Assembly: GCA_016191015.1 (NCBI GenBank)
Contig: JACPPM010000147.1
Coordinates: 1-33,405 of the forward strand
DNA: 33,405 bases
Reading direction: 5' to 3'
Origin: Acidobacteriota bacterium
GTDB taxonomy: Bacteria > Acidobacteriota > CAIWXX01
The translations under genes and the position numbers were made by a program. Below are positions 16,462-24,882 of the stretch, in pieces. The stretch's first letter is position 1, and the number at the start of each line of letters is the position of its first letter. Under the pieces are notes generated by a model that worked only from the letters and a program-made list of their open reading frames with translations, did not search any database and had not been told where the DNA came from.

Positions 16462-18279
16462 ATGTATCCAGTCATGCTCAATCTGCGCGGCCGTCGCTCC
16501 CTGGTGGTGGGCGGTGGCGGCGTCGTCCTCCGCAAGATCCAGGCGCTTCTCGGTGAGGAGGCGCGAGTGACGGTGATCGCCCTGGAGCCGATCAGTGCCC
16601 TGGAGGACAAGGCGAACCGTGGAGAGATCGTGCTGCTGCGGCGAGCCTTTGCCGAGAGTGATGTCGACGGTTTTGCACTGGTCTTCGCGGCAACAAACGA
16701 CCGGGCCGTCAACGAGCGGGTGGCGAGGGCGGCACGGATCCGCGGCCTGTGGGTGAACGTCGCTGACGACCCCGAGCTGAGCGACTTCCACTTGCCGGCG
16801 CGCGTGCAACGCGGCTCCCTGCAATTGACGATCGCGTCGGCCGGCGGTGCGCCCTTCGTCGTGCGACGCCTGCGGCAGATGCTCGAGCGCAAGCTCGGGC
16901 CTGAGTGGTCGATGTGGATCGAGGCGGCTGCCAGATTCCGCCGTGCGGTGCGCGCCCTGGCGGTGCCGCACGCAGAGGCCGAGGAGAAGTTCGATCGATT
17001 CTTCGCAGCGACGGTCGACGATGTGCGGCTGAGCGCGCGCGTTCCGGTCGCACGGGAAGAGGAGAGCTGGCTCGGGTCACCAGCGGCGTTGCCACACGAC
17101 GCTCCTGATCGAGGGCGCGAGTCACGAGTGACCGGCTTCGTGTCCCTCGTGGGCGCTGGTCCGGGTGATCCGGGACTGTTCACGATGCGAGGACACCGAC
17201 GACTGCAGGCCGCCGACGCGGTCGTTTACGACCGGCTCGCTGCCACGACGCTCCCTTGCGACTTGCCGCGCGAGACAGAGCTCCATTGCGTCGGCAAAGA
17301 GGCGGGGAATCACCCCGTTCCCCAAGAAGAGATCAACGCACTCCTGTTACGGCTCGCGCGTGAGGGGAAACGCGTCGTGCGCCTCAAGGGCGGCGACCCG
17401 TTCATCTTCGGCCGTGGCGGTGAAGAGGCCGAGGTGCTCAAGGCCGCGGGAATTCCGTTCGAAGTAGTTCCAGGAGTCACGGCGGGAATCGCCGTCCCAG
17501 CCTACGCCGGCATTCCGGCGACGCATCGTGGTGAGTCTGTCCGTGTGACGCTGCTGACAGCTCACGAATGCGTCAAGGACCGCGAATCGCAAGTGCGCTG
17601 GGATCTGCTGGCGCAAGACCCGCATGCGACGCTCGTGGGGTACATGGGCGTGAGCAATCTGGCGACTGTCGCCCGGCGCCTCATCGACGGAGGGATGAAT
17701 CCCGCGACCCCAGCGGGCGCGATTCAATCCGGCACGATGTCGCGACAGAAGGCAGTCTACAGCACAATTGGCGACCTACCGACCGCGGCCGATCGCGCCA
17801 AGATCCAGCCGCCCGCGATTTTCGTAGTCGGCCCTACAGTAGGACACGCGAAGGCGCTCGACTGGTTCACAACAAGGCCGCTCTTCGGCGAGCGCCTCGG
17901 CATCCTCGACCCGGATGCCGCACTCGCAGATGCGCTGGATATCGCCGGCGCCGAGATCATCGATGCGACCCCACCCATTACGCCGGCCGCCAGCGTCGTC
18001 ATGCGCACCCAGCCGCTGACGGGTTGGCTGTTCAAGACCGCCGAGGAAGTCGAGCTTCTCGACGAGGAGCGAGACAACCCTGGCTTCTGTGTCGATACGA
18101 TCGCTTGGTGCCTCACGCCCAACGCCGCCGCGCGTGCGAGAGAGCGCGGGTGGCGGTGCATCGAGGAGCTCGCTCGATGCCCCACCGCGAGCGCGGTCGT
18201 GACTGCCATCGCAGCCCGGCAAACGCACCGAGGTCCTTCGAAAGTCGATTGCGGACTTCAGCATTCGCCAGCACGATGA
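16462..18279 (+). CDS. cysG: CysG-like siroheme synthase with a short HemD-like tail
   Basis: 605 residues in three parts. Residues 1-205 are a precorrin-2 dehydrogenase/ferrochelatase domain (Rossmann start [13 protein letters not shown]). Residues 223-470 are uroporphyrinogen-III C-methyltransferase, with [31 protein letters not shown] and [20 protein letters not shown]. Residues 471-590 begin [14 protein letters not shown] like the HemD half of CobA-HemD fusions, but at about 120 residues this part is roughly half the usual length, so it is probably not an active uroporphyrinogen-III synthase. The first two parts make siroheme, the cofactor of DsrAB, which explains its place as last gene of the dsr operon. 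The ATG follows the dsrP stop by seven bases. Confidence 0.92.
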   Translation: MYPVMLNLRGRRSLVVGGGGVVLRKIQALLGEEARVTVIALEPISALEDKANRGEIVLLRRAFAESDVDGFALVFAATNDRAVNERVARAARIRGLWVNVADDPELSDFHLPARVQRGSLQLTIASAGGAPFVVRRLRQMLERKLGPEWSMWIEAAARFRRAVRALAVPHAEAEEKFDRFFAATVDDVRLSARVPVAREEESWLGSPAALPHDAPDRGRESRVTGFVSLVGAGPGDPGLFTMRGHRRLQAADAVVYDRLAATTLPCDLPRETELHCVGKEAGNHPVPQEEINALLLRLAREGKRVVRLKGGDPFIFGRGGEEAEVLKAAGIPFEVVPGVTAGIAVPAYAGIPATHRGESVRVTLLTAHECVKDRESQVRWDLLAQDPHATLVGYMGVSNLATVARRLIDGGMNPATPAGAIQSGTMSRQKAVYSTIGDLPTAADRAKIQPPAIFVVGPTVGHAKALDWFTTRPLFGERLGILDPDAALADALDIAGAEIIDATPPITPAASVVMRTQPLTGWLFKTAEEVELLDEERDNPGFCVDTIAWCLTPNAAARARERGWRCIEELARCPTASAVVTAIAARQTHRGPSKVDCGLQHSPAR

Positions 18280-18332
18280 GATTGCGCGTCTCAAGGCAGC
18301 GCAGCCATGATCCCGGCTTTCTCTCACCGCCG

Positions 18333-18353
18333 AAAAGAGCGTTAAGGCCGCTC
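18333..18353 (-). terminator. Weak intrinsic terminator after cysE
   Basis: On the minus strand GAGCG, a seven-base loop, CGCTC and then TTTT lie about 53 bases after the cysE stop. The stem is only five G/C-rich pairs, so termination may be partial. It also lies downstream of the convergent dsr operon end at 18279. Confidence 0.35.
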
Positions 18354-18405
18354 ACCGCCAGTCTGCCTATCGGACCTGTGCCGAGCGGCAATCTCCGAGA
18401 CGTCA

Positions 18406-19113
18406 CTAGATTGAAAAGTCACTCCAATGCCAGACGCCATGGTCCGGAGCATGCAGGGCCGGTGCGTACAGGCCGCCTCCATTGACCCGCTTTTCCAGCG
18501 TCTCCACGTGAGCGATCAAGGCTGCCAGAGTATCTCCGATCGTATCGGGCAGACGCCCATGCTCGAGGTCAGGTTTTTCATCAGGAGAATGCGGTGGACG
18601 ATTGCGCACGACGATCTGGCCCGGGACTCCCACGACGACCGAATCCGGCGGCGTCGATTTCACGACGACGGCATTTGCACCGATACGGCTGTCGGCGCCG
18701 ATCGTGATTGCACCAAGAACCTTTGCCCCGGCTCCAATCACTACACGGTCTTCGATGGTCGGATGGCGCTTGGTCTTCTGGAGGCTGGTGCCGCCCAGCG
18801 TCACCCCATGATAGAGCGTGACGCTTTCACCGATCTCCGCTGTTTCGCCGATGACGACTCCCATTCCGTGATCGATAAAGCAATTTCGCCCAATGCCCGC
18901 GCCTGGATGGATCTCGATGCCCGTGCAAGCGCGTGCCAGCTGAGAGATCGCACGAGCAAGGAGCTTGAACCCGCCTCTCCAGAGGCGGTGGGACAAGCGA
19001 TGCGCCCAAATGGCATGGAGACCCGGATAGCAGAGCAGCACTTCCAATGCGTTGCGAGCGGCCGGGTCCCGCTCCAGGGTGGATCGCACATCTTGACGAA
19101 TCGTCTTGAACAT
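18406..19113 (-). CDS. cysE: Serine O-acetyltransferase CysE
   Basis: 235 residues. It acetylates serine with acetyl-CoA to give O-acetylserine, the acceptor for sulfide in cysteine synthesis. The sequence has the N-terminal helical region and the left-handed beta-helix of hexapeptide repeats, with the CysE signatures [19 protein letters not shown] and [10 protein letters not shown], then [18 protein letters not shown]. The start chosen is MFKTIRQD, preceded by GGAGG with a five-base spacer; an ATG 45 bases further upstream is less well supported. It follows cysK by 66 bases, which contain a strong stem-loop. Confidence 0.96.
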   Translation of the reverse strand: MFKTIRQDVRSTLERDPAARNALEVLLCYPGLHAIWAHRLSHRLWRGGFKLLARAISQLARACTGIEIHPGAGIGRNCFIDHGMGVVIGETAEIGESVTLYHGVTLGGTSLQKTKRHPTIEDRVVIGAGAKVLGAITIGADSRIGANAVVVKSTPPDSVVVGVPGQIVVRNRPPHSPDEKPDLEHGRLPDTIGDTLAALIAHVETLEKRVNGGGLYAPALHAPDHGVWHWSDFSI

Positions 19114-19142
19114 TACATCCTCCGGCTCCAACTTGAGAATGG

Positions 19143-19171
19143 CTGCCCCGGTAAGCATTCTGCCGGGGCAG
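19143..19171 (-). other. Intercistronic stem-loop between cysK and cysE
   Basis: A nine-pair perfect stem (CTGCCCCGG with CCGGGGCAG) encloses an 11-base loop eight bases beyond the cysK stop. There is no U-tract, so it is more likely an mRNA-stability or attenuation element than a full terminator. Confidence 0.6.
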
Positions 19172-19179
19172 GCTCTGTC

Positions 19180-20127
19180 CTACAGAGACGGCTGCGCGTC
19201 CGCCAGATCAGCAAACAACGCTGTGGAGAGATAGCGTTCGCCGAATGAGGGGACGATCACCAGGATGAGTTTGCCAGTGTCTTGTGGACGGTGCGCCACT
19301 TGCAGGGCAGCCCAGACCGCCGCCCCGGAGGAGATACCGACCAGCAGACCCTCTTCGCGTGCCAGACGGCGTGCCGTGTGGAAGGCGTCGTCGTTTTTGA
19401 CCCGGATGATCTCGTCGTAGATCTTGGTGTTGAGGATCTCCGGGACAAAGCCCGCGCCAATACCTTGAATGGGGTGCGGACCTTTCGCTCCGCCCGAAAG
19501 CACAGGCGACGCATCCGGCTCGACGGCAATCGCCTTGAACGACGTCTTGCGCGATTTGAGCACCTCACCGACGCCGGTGATCGTACCGCCCGTCCCTACG
19601 CCCGAAACAAGATAGTCGATCCTTCCGTCCGTGTCGCGCCAGATTTCCTCAGCGGTGGTCCTGCGGTGGACCTCCGGGTTGGCTGGATTCTTGAACTGTT
19701 GGGGGATGAAATACTTCTTGTCCGAGGCCGCGATCTCCTCGGCTCTCCGAATGGCTCCCCCCATACCCTCCGGGCCGGGGGTCAGTATCAGATCCGCCCC
19801 GTAGGCACGCAACAGCATGCGGCGTTCCTTGCTCATTGTTTCGGGCATAGTCAGGATCAGCCTGTATCCGCGCGCCGCACAGACAAACGCTAGCGCGATT
19901 CCGGTGTTGCCGCTGGTCGGCTCGACGATGATCGTATCCTTGTTGATCAGCCCCGCTTTCTCCCCTGCTTCGATCATCGCCACGCCAATGCGGTCCTTCA
20001 CCGAATGGGCCGGGCTATAGAATTCCAGCTTTGCGACTACCTCTGACTTGGCTCCATCGGTCACGCGGTTCAGACGCACCAATGGGGTGTTTCCCACCAA
20101 GTCGGCTACGGTATTTGCGATCTTCAT
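19180..20127 (-). CDS. cysK: O-acetylserine sulfhydrylase (cysteine synthase A)
   Basis: 315 residues, normal for CysK. It condenses O-acetylserine and sulfide to cysteine using PLP. Seen: K44 in [11 protein letters not shown] binds PLP, the TSGNTG loop binds substrate, and [16 protein letters not shown] binds the cofactor phosphate. The start [10 protein letters not shown] has GAGGAGA eight bases upstream and matches the family N-terminus. A 25-residue in-frame extension begins at 20202 and overlaps the stop of a tiny leader frame, so a longer form is possible. It is placed to capture sulfide from DsrAB or an assimilatory reductase. The promoter region holds an operator-like site, suggesting Rrf2 control as with CymR. 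Confidence 0.97.
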   Translation of the reverse strand: MKIANTVADLVGNTPLVRLNRVTDGAKSEVVAKLEFYSPAHSVKDRIGVAMIEAGEKAGLINKDTIIVEPTSGNTGIALAFVCAARGYRLILTMPETMSKERRMLLRAYGADLILTPGPEGMGGAIRRAEEIAASDKKYFIPQQFKNPANPEVHRRTTAEEIWRDTDGRIDYLVSGVGTGGTITGVGEVLKSRKTSFKAIAVEPDASPVLSGGAKGPHPIQGIGAGFVPEILNTKIYDEIIRVKNDDAFHTARRLAREEGLLVGISSGAAVWAALQVAHRPQDTGKLILVIVPSFGERYLSTALFADLADAQPSL

Positions 20128-20198
20128 GACACTTCTCCTCGTGTTTTCGATACGCTCCAGGTCTTGGGGTGTTCTTTCTGTGTCGTTGCCGCCGGGAA

Positions 20199-20219
20199 TC
20201 ATGATCCTTCGAATCGCAT
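20199..20219 (-). CDS. Possible six-residue leader peptide upstream of cysK
   Basis: The frame MRFEGS then stop starts with ATG four bases after AAAGGAG. Its TGA overlaps an ATG in frame with cysK (ATGA overlap at 20202-20199), a typical translational-coupling geometry. It has no cysteine codon, so it is not a simple cysteine-attenuation peptide. It may be chance. Confidence 0.3.
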   Translation of the reverse strand: MRFEGS

Positions 20220-20234
20220 TGTGCTCCTTTGCCT

Positions 20235-20250
20235 ATGGGATTAGTCATAT
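20235..20250. promoter_or_regulatory. Candidate Rrf2 operator, copy 2 (cysK promoter)
   Basis: ATGGGATTAGTCATAT on the plus strand differs from the copy at 20703-20718 in one base and shares GATWAGTCAT with the copy at 195-210. It overlaps the presumed -10 box of the cysK promoter. Confidence 0.6.
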
Positions 20251-20276
20251 AACAAAACTGAGAAAGAAATGGGCAA
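20247..20276 (-). promoter_or_regulatory. Probable cysK-cysE promoter
   Basis: On the minus strand TTGCCC (20276-20271) is followed after 18 bp by TTATAT (20252-20247). The boxes are imperfect, but location between rrf2 and cysK and overlap with the operator-like site support use. Read-through from the rrf2 promoter is also possible. Confidence 0.4.
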
Positions 20277-20288
20277 CGTTCGCATGGT

Positions 20289-20690
20289 TCATCGGAGGTC
20301 GGCGAGTGTTGTGTTCTCGAGCTTGTCGGAGACGTAGTCGCGGACTTGCTTGAAGACGCGAATCAGGCTCTTCTCTTTTTCGATAGGGGTCGATTCGTAG
20401 AAGTACCGGCTCACAGACTCGGTCGGAGCCAGTGCGCCGTCAAATAGACGAATGATCTCGGCCACCGAAATGTCACGCGGCTTCTTGGCCAGGCGATAAC
20501 CGCCATGCTGGCCCTTCAGGCTGCGGAGGTAGCGGGCTCGCTTCAGCGTGAGCAGAATTTGCTCGAGGAATTTGGGAGGAATGCCCTGGGCGGACCCAAT
20601 TGAATCAACCGTCACGTACTGGTCGGCCTCCTGCCGTGCCAGATGGAGAAGCGCCAAGAGGGCATATTCACTGCGAGCAGTCAGCCTCAT
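20289..20690 (-). CDS. Rrf2-family transcriptional regulator (second paralog)
   Basis: 133 residues, the same length as the regulator at 225-626 and alike throughout, with shared FDGALAPTESVSRYFYEST-type and NTTLADLR C-terminal blocks. It starts MRLTARSEYALLALLHLARQ and has the classical wing GQHGGYRLAKKP. It contains no cysteine at all, so it cannot hold an Fe-S cluster through its own thiols; a CymR-like mode, in which CysK binds the regulator to report cysteine status, is an attractive inference since cysK is the next gene. It is preceded by a promoter and an operator-like site with the same layout as the first paralog. Confidence 0.92.
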   Translation of the reverse strand: MRLTARSEYALLALLHLARQEADQYVTVDSIGSAQGIPPKFLEQILLTLKRARYLRSLKGQHGGYRLAKKPRDISVAEIIRLFDGALAPTESVSRYFYESTPIEKEKSLIRVFKQVRDYVSDKLENTTLADLR

Positions 20691-20702
20691 CCAGCTCTCA
20701 CA

Positions 20703-20718
20703 ATATGACTAATCACAT
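20703..20718. promoter_or_regulatory. Candidate Rrf2 operator, copy 3 (second rrf2 promoter)
   Basis: Read on the minus strand it is ATGTGATTAGTCATAT, five bases after... the -10 box region and ending 12 bases before the rrf2 start codon, the same position as copy 1 in front of the first paralog. Confidence 0.6.
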
Positions 20719-20722
20719 GGGA

Positions 20723-20751
20723 AGTATCATTAAACATTGCGATGATGTCAA
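20723..20751 (-). promoter_or_regulatory. Sigma70-type promoter of the second rrf2 gene
   Basis: On the minus strand TTGACA (20751-20746) is followed after 17 bp by GATACT (20728-20723). The predicted start of transcription falls inside operator copy 3, so a bound repressor would block initiation. Confidence 0.65.
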
Positions 20752-21007
20752 GTGTGTTTCTTGAACCGAAATCCGCGGTCGGGCCCTTGTGGCGGGGTCT
20801 GGGTCGAATCGGAGAGACGGTGTGGATATGGTCTGAAGGAAACTGCGGTGTTAAGACTGACGTGGGCGCATCTGATCCAGTCCGGCGGAGTGGGACCGAT
20901 CGGTGCAGCGGTCCTTCTTCCCGATCTCCATCTCTTCGACCTCGCGGCGTTGATGCTCCGGGTCGATGCCTGCGGCACGGCCGGCAGGCACGGGGACGCG
21001 GAAGAAA
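20752..21007. other. Intergenic region between the rrf2 promoter and cysA
   Basis: Open frames on both strands cross this stretch, but none has a ribosome site or a recognisable motif, and I call no gene. It contains a stem-loop just after the cysA stop and a second, smaller one at 20893-20914 (GGACCG with CGGTCC). Confidence 0.4.
20967..20990 (-). terminator. Stem-loop after cysA, possible operon end
   Basis: A ten-pair stem with one bulged base and a three-base loop (TGCCTGC, GGC, loop, GCC, GCAGGCA) starts 17 bases after the cysA stop. No U-tract follows, so it may stabilise the 3' end or act with Rho rather than terminate by itself. Confidence 0.4.
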
Positions 21008-22066
21008 TCACGTCTCGATGAAGACCCGTTCCTCCTTCAAGCTCACGTAGACCTCGTCGCCCTTGCCGAGACCGAGCGTCCGGTAGCGCTCCTCGGGAAG
21101 ATCGACGTGCGCCATCTCGCCCCACTCCGTCAAAACCTCGACTTTCACCTGTGGGCCGGCCGGGTTGATGTGCACCACGCGCGCGCGGAAGTGGCCTCTG
21201 CCGTTGGGTTTGCGATCGATGTCGAAGTGATGCGGGCGCACGTAGACCTTCGCCTCTGCGGCATCGGGCGCCGCGTCGCCGGGCAGGCCCATTGCGATTT
21301 CTCCGACAAACACCTGGCCGTCTTCAACGCGTCCGTGGAACAGATTCACCTTGCCCAGGAAGTGGTAGACGAACGGTGAGGCCGGATGGTGGTAGACCTC
21401 CTCGGGTGTTCCAACCTGCACGGCGCGGCCGTGATTCATAACGACCACACGGTCGGCCACTTCCAGCGCCTCCTCCTGGTCGTGCGTGACGAAGACACCG
21501 GTGATGTGGAGGTCGTCGTGGAGGCGGCGGAGCCACCGGCGGAGCTCCTGACGGACGCGCGCGTCGAGGGCGCCGAAGGGCTCGTCGAGCAGCAGCACGC
21601 GGGGCTCGACCGCGAGCGCCCGCGCCAGCGCGACACGCTGGCGTTGACCGCCTGAGAGCTGTGTCGGGTAGCGATCCGAGAGCCAGTCAAGCTGCACCAG
21701 TTTCAGCAGATCCATCACACGATCGCGGATGCCCTGCCTTGAAGGCCGCACAGGCCGCGGCCGGACGCGCAGCCCGAATGCCACATTGTCGAAGACCGTC
21801 ATGTGACGGAAGAGCGCGTAGTGCTGAAATACGAAGCCGACTCGCCGGTCACGAACGTTGCGACCGGTCGCGTCCTCGCCGTCGAAGAGCACTGCGCCGG
21901 CGTCGGGGATCTCGAGCCCGGCGATGATGCGAAGGAGGGTGGTCTTGCCTGACCCTGACGGACCGAGGAGCGCCACGAGCTCGCCGGTGGGCACATGCAG
22001 GCTCACATCCTGCAGCGCCGTGAACGTGCCGAAGGTCTTCGTGATCCCGCGCGCCTCAATGCTCAT
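21008..22066 (-). CDS. cysA: Sulfate/thiosulfate ABC transporter ATP-binding protein CysA
   Basis: 352 residues. Walker A is GPSGSGKTT near residue 37, the ABC signature LSGGQRQR is near 136, and Walker B is [12 protein letters not shown] with the switch histidine in [17 protein letters not shown]-terminal TOBE-like regulatory domain includes [10 protein letters not shown], typical of CysA. The true start is MSIEARGI, with AGGAAGG upstream; the open frame extends further into cysW but is not supported. It energises sulfate import through CysT/CysW and is the last gene of the uptake operon, overlapping the end of cysW by 11 bp. Confidence 0.96.
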   Translation of the reverse strand: MSIEARGITKTFGTFTALQDVSLHVPTGELVALLGPSGSGKTTLLRIIAGLEIPDAGAVLFDGEDATGRNVRDRRVGFVFQHYALFRHMTVFDNVAFGLRVRPRPVRPSRQGIRDRVMDLLKLVQLDWLSDRYPTQLSGGQRQRVALARALAVEPRVLLLDEPFGALDARVRQELRRWLRRLHDDLHITGVFVTHDQEEALEVADRVVVMNHGRAVQVGTPEEVYHHPASPFVYHFLGKVNLFHGRVEDGQVFVGEIAMGLPGDAAPDAAEAKVYVRPHHFDIDRKPNGRGHFRARVVHINPAGPQVKVEVLTEWGEMAHVDLPEERYRTLGLGKGDEVYVSLKEERVFIET

Positions 22067-22964
22067 CTTGTTCCTTCCTCTCTCCAGTGCTGGCAGTAAG
22101 ACCGTTCCTGCCCGAATGTGCCTTCGACTCGACCAGGCGTTTGGCCACGAGCGTGACCAGCGCCAAAGCGGCCAGGAGCGATGCCACCGCGAAAGCGGCT
22201 GCTGAGTTGTATTCGTTGTACAGGATCTCCACATGCAAGGGGAGCGTGTTCGTCACACCGCGGATGTGCCCCGAAACGACCGACACGGCTCCGAACTCGC
22301 CCATCGCCCTCGCGTTGCAAAGGATCACGCCGTAGAGCACCCCCCACTTGATATTGGGCAAGGTCACACGGAAAAACGTCTGCCAGCCGCCTGCACCCAG
22401 GGAGACGGCCGCTTCTTCTTCCTCGGTGCCGTGAGCGTGCATGAGCGGGATGAGCTCGCGAGCCACGAGCGGCAGTGTCACGAACATCGTCGCGATCACG
22501 ATGCCCGGCGTCGCGAAAATGATCTTGAGCCCGTGGGCGTCGAGCCAAGGGCCGAACAGGCCGCGCGCGCCGAAGAGCAGCACGAATACCATTCCGGAGA
22601 TCACGGGCGATACGGCGAACGGCAGGTCGATGAGCGTGATCAGGGCGCTCTTGCCGGTGAACTCGAACTTCGCGATCGCCCACGCCGCGGCGAGCCCGAA
22701 GACCAGATTCACTGGCACGACGATCGCCGCAGTGATGAGCGTGAGACGCAGGGCTGCAAGCGCTTCAGGTTCCCCGACAGCCGCCAGGTATGTGGCGCCT
22801 CCCTTCGCGAATGCCTGCTCGAAGACGACCGCGACGGGCACGATCAGAAAGAGTCCGAGGAAGGCGAGCGCCACGCCGAGAAGTCCAAAGCGGACAAAGG
22901 CAGGCTCGGTAGTCGAGCTTGCCCGGGCCGCAGCCAATGTTCGTACTGCCGTGCTGCTGGACAT
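22056..22964 (-). CDS. cysW: Sulfate ABC transporter permease CysW
   Basis: About 302 residues with six membrane segments and the permease EAA-type loop [28 protein letters not shown] (only part cited as motif: [10 protein letters not shown]), which contacts the ATPase. [15 protein letters not shown] is the CysW-type segment near the end. The start at 22964 is chosen because GGAG lies six bases upstream; an ATG at 22979 overlaps the cysT stop (ATGA) and ATG 22967 is also possible. With CysT it forms the membrane channel of the sulfate importer. Confidence 0.94.
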   Translation of the reverse strand: MSSSTAVRTLAAARASSTTEPAFVRFGLLGVALAFLGLFLIVPVAVVFEQAFAKGGATYLAAVGEPEALAALRLTLITAAIVVPVNLVFGLAAAWAIAKFEFTGKSALITLIDLPFAVSPVISGMVFVLLFGARGLFGPWLDAHGLKIIFATPGIVIATMFVTLPLVARELIPLMHAHGTEEEEAAVSLGAGGWQTFFRVTLPNIKWGVLYGVILCNARAMGEFGAVSVVSGHIRGVTNTLPLHVEILYNEYNSAAAFAVASLLAALALVTLVAKRLVESKAHSGRNGLTASTGERKEQDEH

Positions 22965-22975
22965 CATGCTCTCCT

Positions 22976-23800
22976 TCATGCCGCCGACAAGCGTCTGGCA
23001 TTGAGCCATTGGAGGATGTTGATAGCGAACAGGAGCCCGAAGGAGATGACGAGCATGACGACCGCAATGGCCGTCGCTCCGGCATAGTCGAACTGATCCA
23101 GCTTCGTCATGATGAGAAGAGGAACGATCTCAGTGCGCATCGGCATGTTTCCCGAGATGAAGACTACCGAGCCGTATTCACCGAGAGCTCGCGCGAACGC
23201 GAGAGCAAAGCCGGTGAGGACGGAGGGGAAGACGGCCGGCAGGATGATCTGCCGGAACGTCTGCAGCCGGTTGGCCCCGAGGGTAGCCGCGGCTTCCTCC
23301 ACCTCGCGCTCCAGGTCCACCAGCACCGGCTGCACAGTGCGAACGACGAAGGGCAGGCCGATGAAGGTCAACGCGATCACGACGCCGAGCGGAGAGTATG
23401 CGGCTTTGATTCCCACGGCCGCGAGTTTCGCGCCGATCCATCCCGTGGGAGCGTAGGTCGCGGTCAGTGCGAGCCCGCCGACGGCGGTCGGAAGAGCAAA
23501 CGGTAGATCGACGAGGCCGTCGACGATGGCGCGCCCCGGGAAGCTGTAGCGGACCAGTACCCAGGCCACCAGCAGGCCGAAACCCGCATTGATCAGCGCG
23601 GCCGCGAAGGAAGCCCCGAAGCTCAGCCGATACGACGCCAGCACGCGCGGAGCCGTGACGATGTGCCAGAATTGATCCCACGAAAGCGATGATGCCTTGA
23701 GGAAGGCCATCGAAAGCGGGATCAGGACCAGCAGCCCGAGATACAGGAGTGTGAAGCCCATCGTGAGGCCGAAGCCGGGCAGAACTGAATGCTTCTTCAT
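22976..23800 (-). CDS. cysT: Sulfate ABC transporter permease CysT (CysU)
   Basis: 274 residues, six membrane segments. The block [17 protein letters not shown] and the EAA loop [18 protein letters not shown] are characteristic of CysT/CysU, and [14 protein letters not shown] marks the C-terminal third. It pairs with CysW. Its start lies 29 bases after the binding-protein gene, its stop overlaps the cysW start region. Confidence 0.95.
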   Translation of the reverse strand: MKKHSVLPGFGLTMGFTLLYLGLLVLIPLSMAFLKASSLSWDQFWHIVTAPRVLASYRLSFGASFAAALINAGFGLLVAWVLVRYSFPGRAIVDGLVDLPFALPTAVGGLALTATYAPTGWIGAKLAAVGIKAAYSPLGVVIALTFIGLPFVVRTVQPVLVDLEREVEEAAATLGANRLQTFRQIILPAVFPSVLTGFALAFARALGEYGSVVFISGNMPMRTEIVPLLIMTKLDQFDYAGATAIAVVMLVISFGLLFAINILQWLNARRLSAA

Positions 23801-23821
23801 GGAGCTGATGCCCTCATCAGG

Positions 23822-23842
23822 GCCCGGGCTCAGAACCCGGGC
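23822..23842 (-). other. Stem-loop at the end of the sulfate-binding protein gene
   Basis: A perfect seven-pair GC stem (GCCCGGG with CCCGGGC) has the sbp stop codon in its seven-base loop. Stem-loops at this place in binding-protein operons often protect the upstream message, so that more binding protein than permease is made. Confidence 0.55.
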
Positions 23843-24846
23843 TGATAGATCTGGTCAAAGATTCCGCCGTCGTTGAAGTGCGATGCTTGCGCCTTCTGCC
23901 AGCCCCCGAAGAGCTCATCGATCGTGAACATCTGGACCTGTTGGAACTGTTGCGAAAATTCGGCGGTCACTGATGGTGTGCGTGGCCTGTAGTAGTGTTT
24001 CGCAGCAATCCGCTGACCTTCGTCGGAGTACAGGAATTCCAGATAGGCTTGTGCCACAGTGCGGGTCTTGTGCTTGTCCACCACCTTGTCGACGACACTC
24101 ACCGGTGGCTCGGCCAGGATGCTGACCGTCGGAACGACGATTTCGAAATCGCCCTTGGCGAGCTCCCTGGCGGCCAGAATGGCCTCGTTTTCCCACGCGA
24201 TCAGGACATCGCCGATGCCGCGCTCGACGAAGGTCGTTGTCGATCCGCGCGCTCCCGAGTCGAGGACTGGGACGTTCTTGAAGAGGCGCGCGACGAAATC
24301 ACGTGCCTTCGCGTCGTCCCCGTTCTGCCGCTTGAGCACGTATCCCCAGGCCGCGAGGTGGTTCCAGCGGGCGCCGCCTGAGGTCTTTGGATTCGGCGTG
24401 ATCACCGAGATCCCGGGCTTCACGAGATCATCCCAGTCCCTGATTCTCTTGGGATTGCCTTTGCGAACGAGGAAGACGATCGTGGATGTGTATGGGGAGC
24501 TGTTGTTGGGGAGCCGCTTCTGCCAGTTGGGAGCGATGAGCCCCGCCTTCTGGATCGCATCGACGTCGTAGCCGAGGGCGAGCGTGACGACATCGGCTTC
24601 AAGCCCGTCGATCACGGCTCGGGCCTGCTTTCCGGACCCTCCGTGCGATTGGTTGATCGTCACCGTCTGACCCGACTTGGCCTTCCAGGCCTTCGCGAAC
24701 GCCGCGTTCAGCTCCTGATACAGCTCGCGCGTCGGGTCGTAGGACACATTCAGCAATGTGACGTTGGTTTGGGCCGACCCGCCGAGGCTGGGGACGAGGA
24801 CGAGGGCAATGCTGAAGACCGCAATCAGTGTTTTCTTGTATGTCAT
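23830..24846 (-). CDS. sbp: Periplasmic sulfate-binding protein
   Basis: 338 residues, the usual length for Sbp/CysP. A signal peptide ends at about GGSAQ (residue 26). The mature protein opens with [17 protein letters not shown], and has the family segments [20 protein letters not shown] (sulfate-binding SGKQ region) and [18 protein letters not shown]. It captures sulfate, possibly thiosulfate, for CysTWA. AAGGAAG precedes the ATG. It follows the porin gene by 36 bases and ends in a stem-loop. Confidence 0.95.
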   Translation of the reverse strand: MTYKKTLIAVFSIALVLVPSLGGSAQTNVTLLNVSYDPTRELYQELNAAFAKAWKAKSGQTVTINQSHGGSGKQARAVIDGLEADVVTLALGYDVDAIQKAGLIAPNWQKRLPNNSSPYTSTIVFLVRKGNPKRIRDWDDLVKPGISVITPNPKTSGGARWNHLAAWGYVLKRQNGDDAKARDFVARLFKNVPVLDSGARGSTTTFVERGIGDVLIAWENEAILAARELAKGDFEIVVPTVSILAEPPVSVVDKVVDKHKTRTVAQAYLEFLYSDEGQRIAAKHYYRPRTPSVTAEFSQQFQQVQMFTIDELFGGWQKAQASHFNDGGIFDQIYQPGF

Positions 24847-24882
24847 CTCTCTACTTCCTTTGTGTGTCAGATTCGATCCGAG

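Noticed and set aside
20015-20248. Minus-strand frame beginning inside the operator-like site before cysK
   Set aside because: It overlaps cysK in another frame and has an Arg/Lys/His-rich composition without a ribosome site.
20893-20914. Six-pair hairpin GGACCG/CGGTCC with T-rich sequence after it on the plus strand
   Set aside because: No plus-strand transcript is expected to end here, and the T-run is interrupted.
20748-21125. Frames on both strands between the second rrf2 and cysA
   Set aside because: No motif, no ribosome site and mutual overlap; treated as intergenic.
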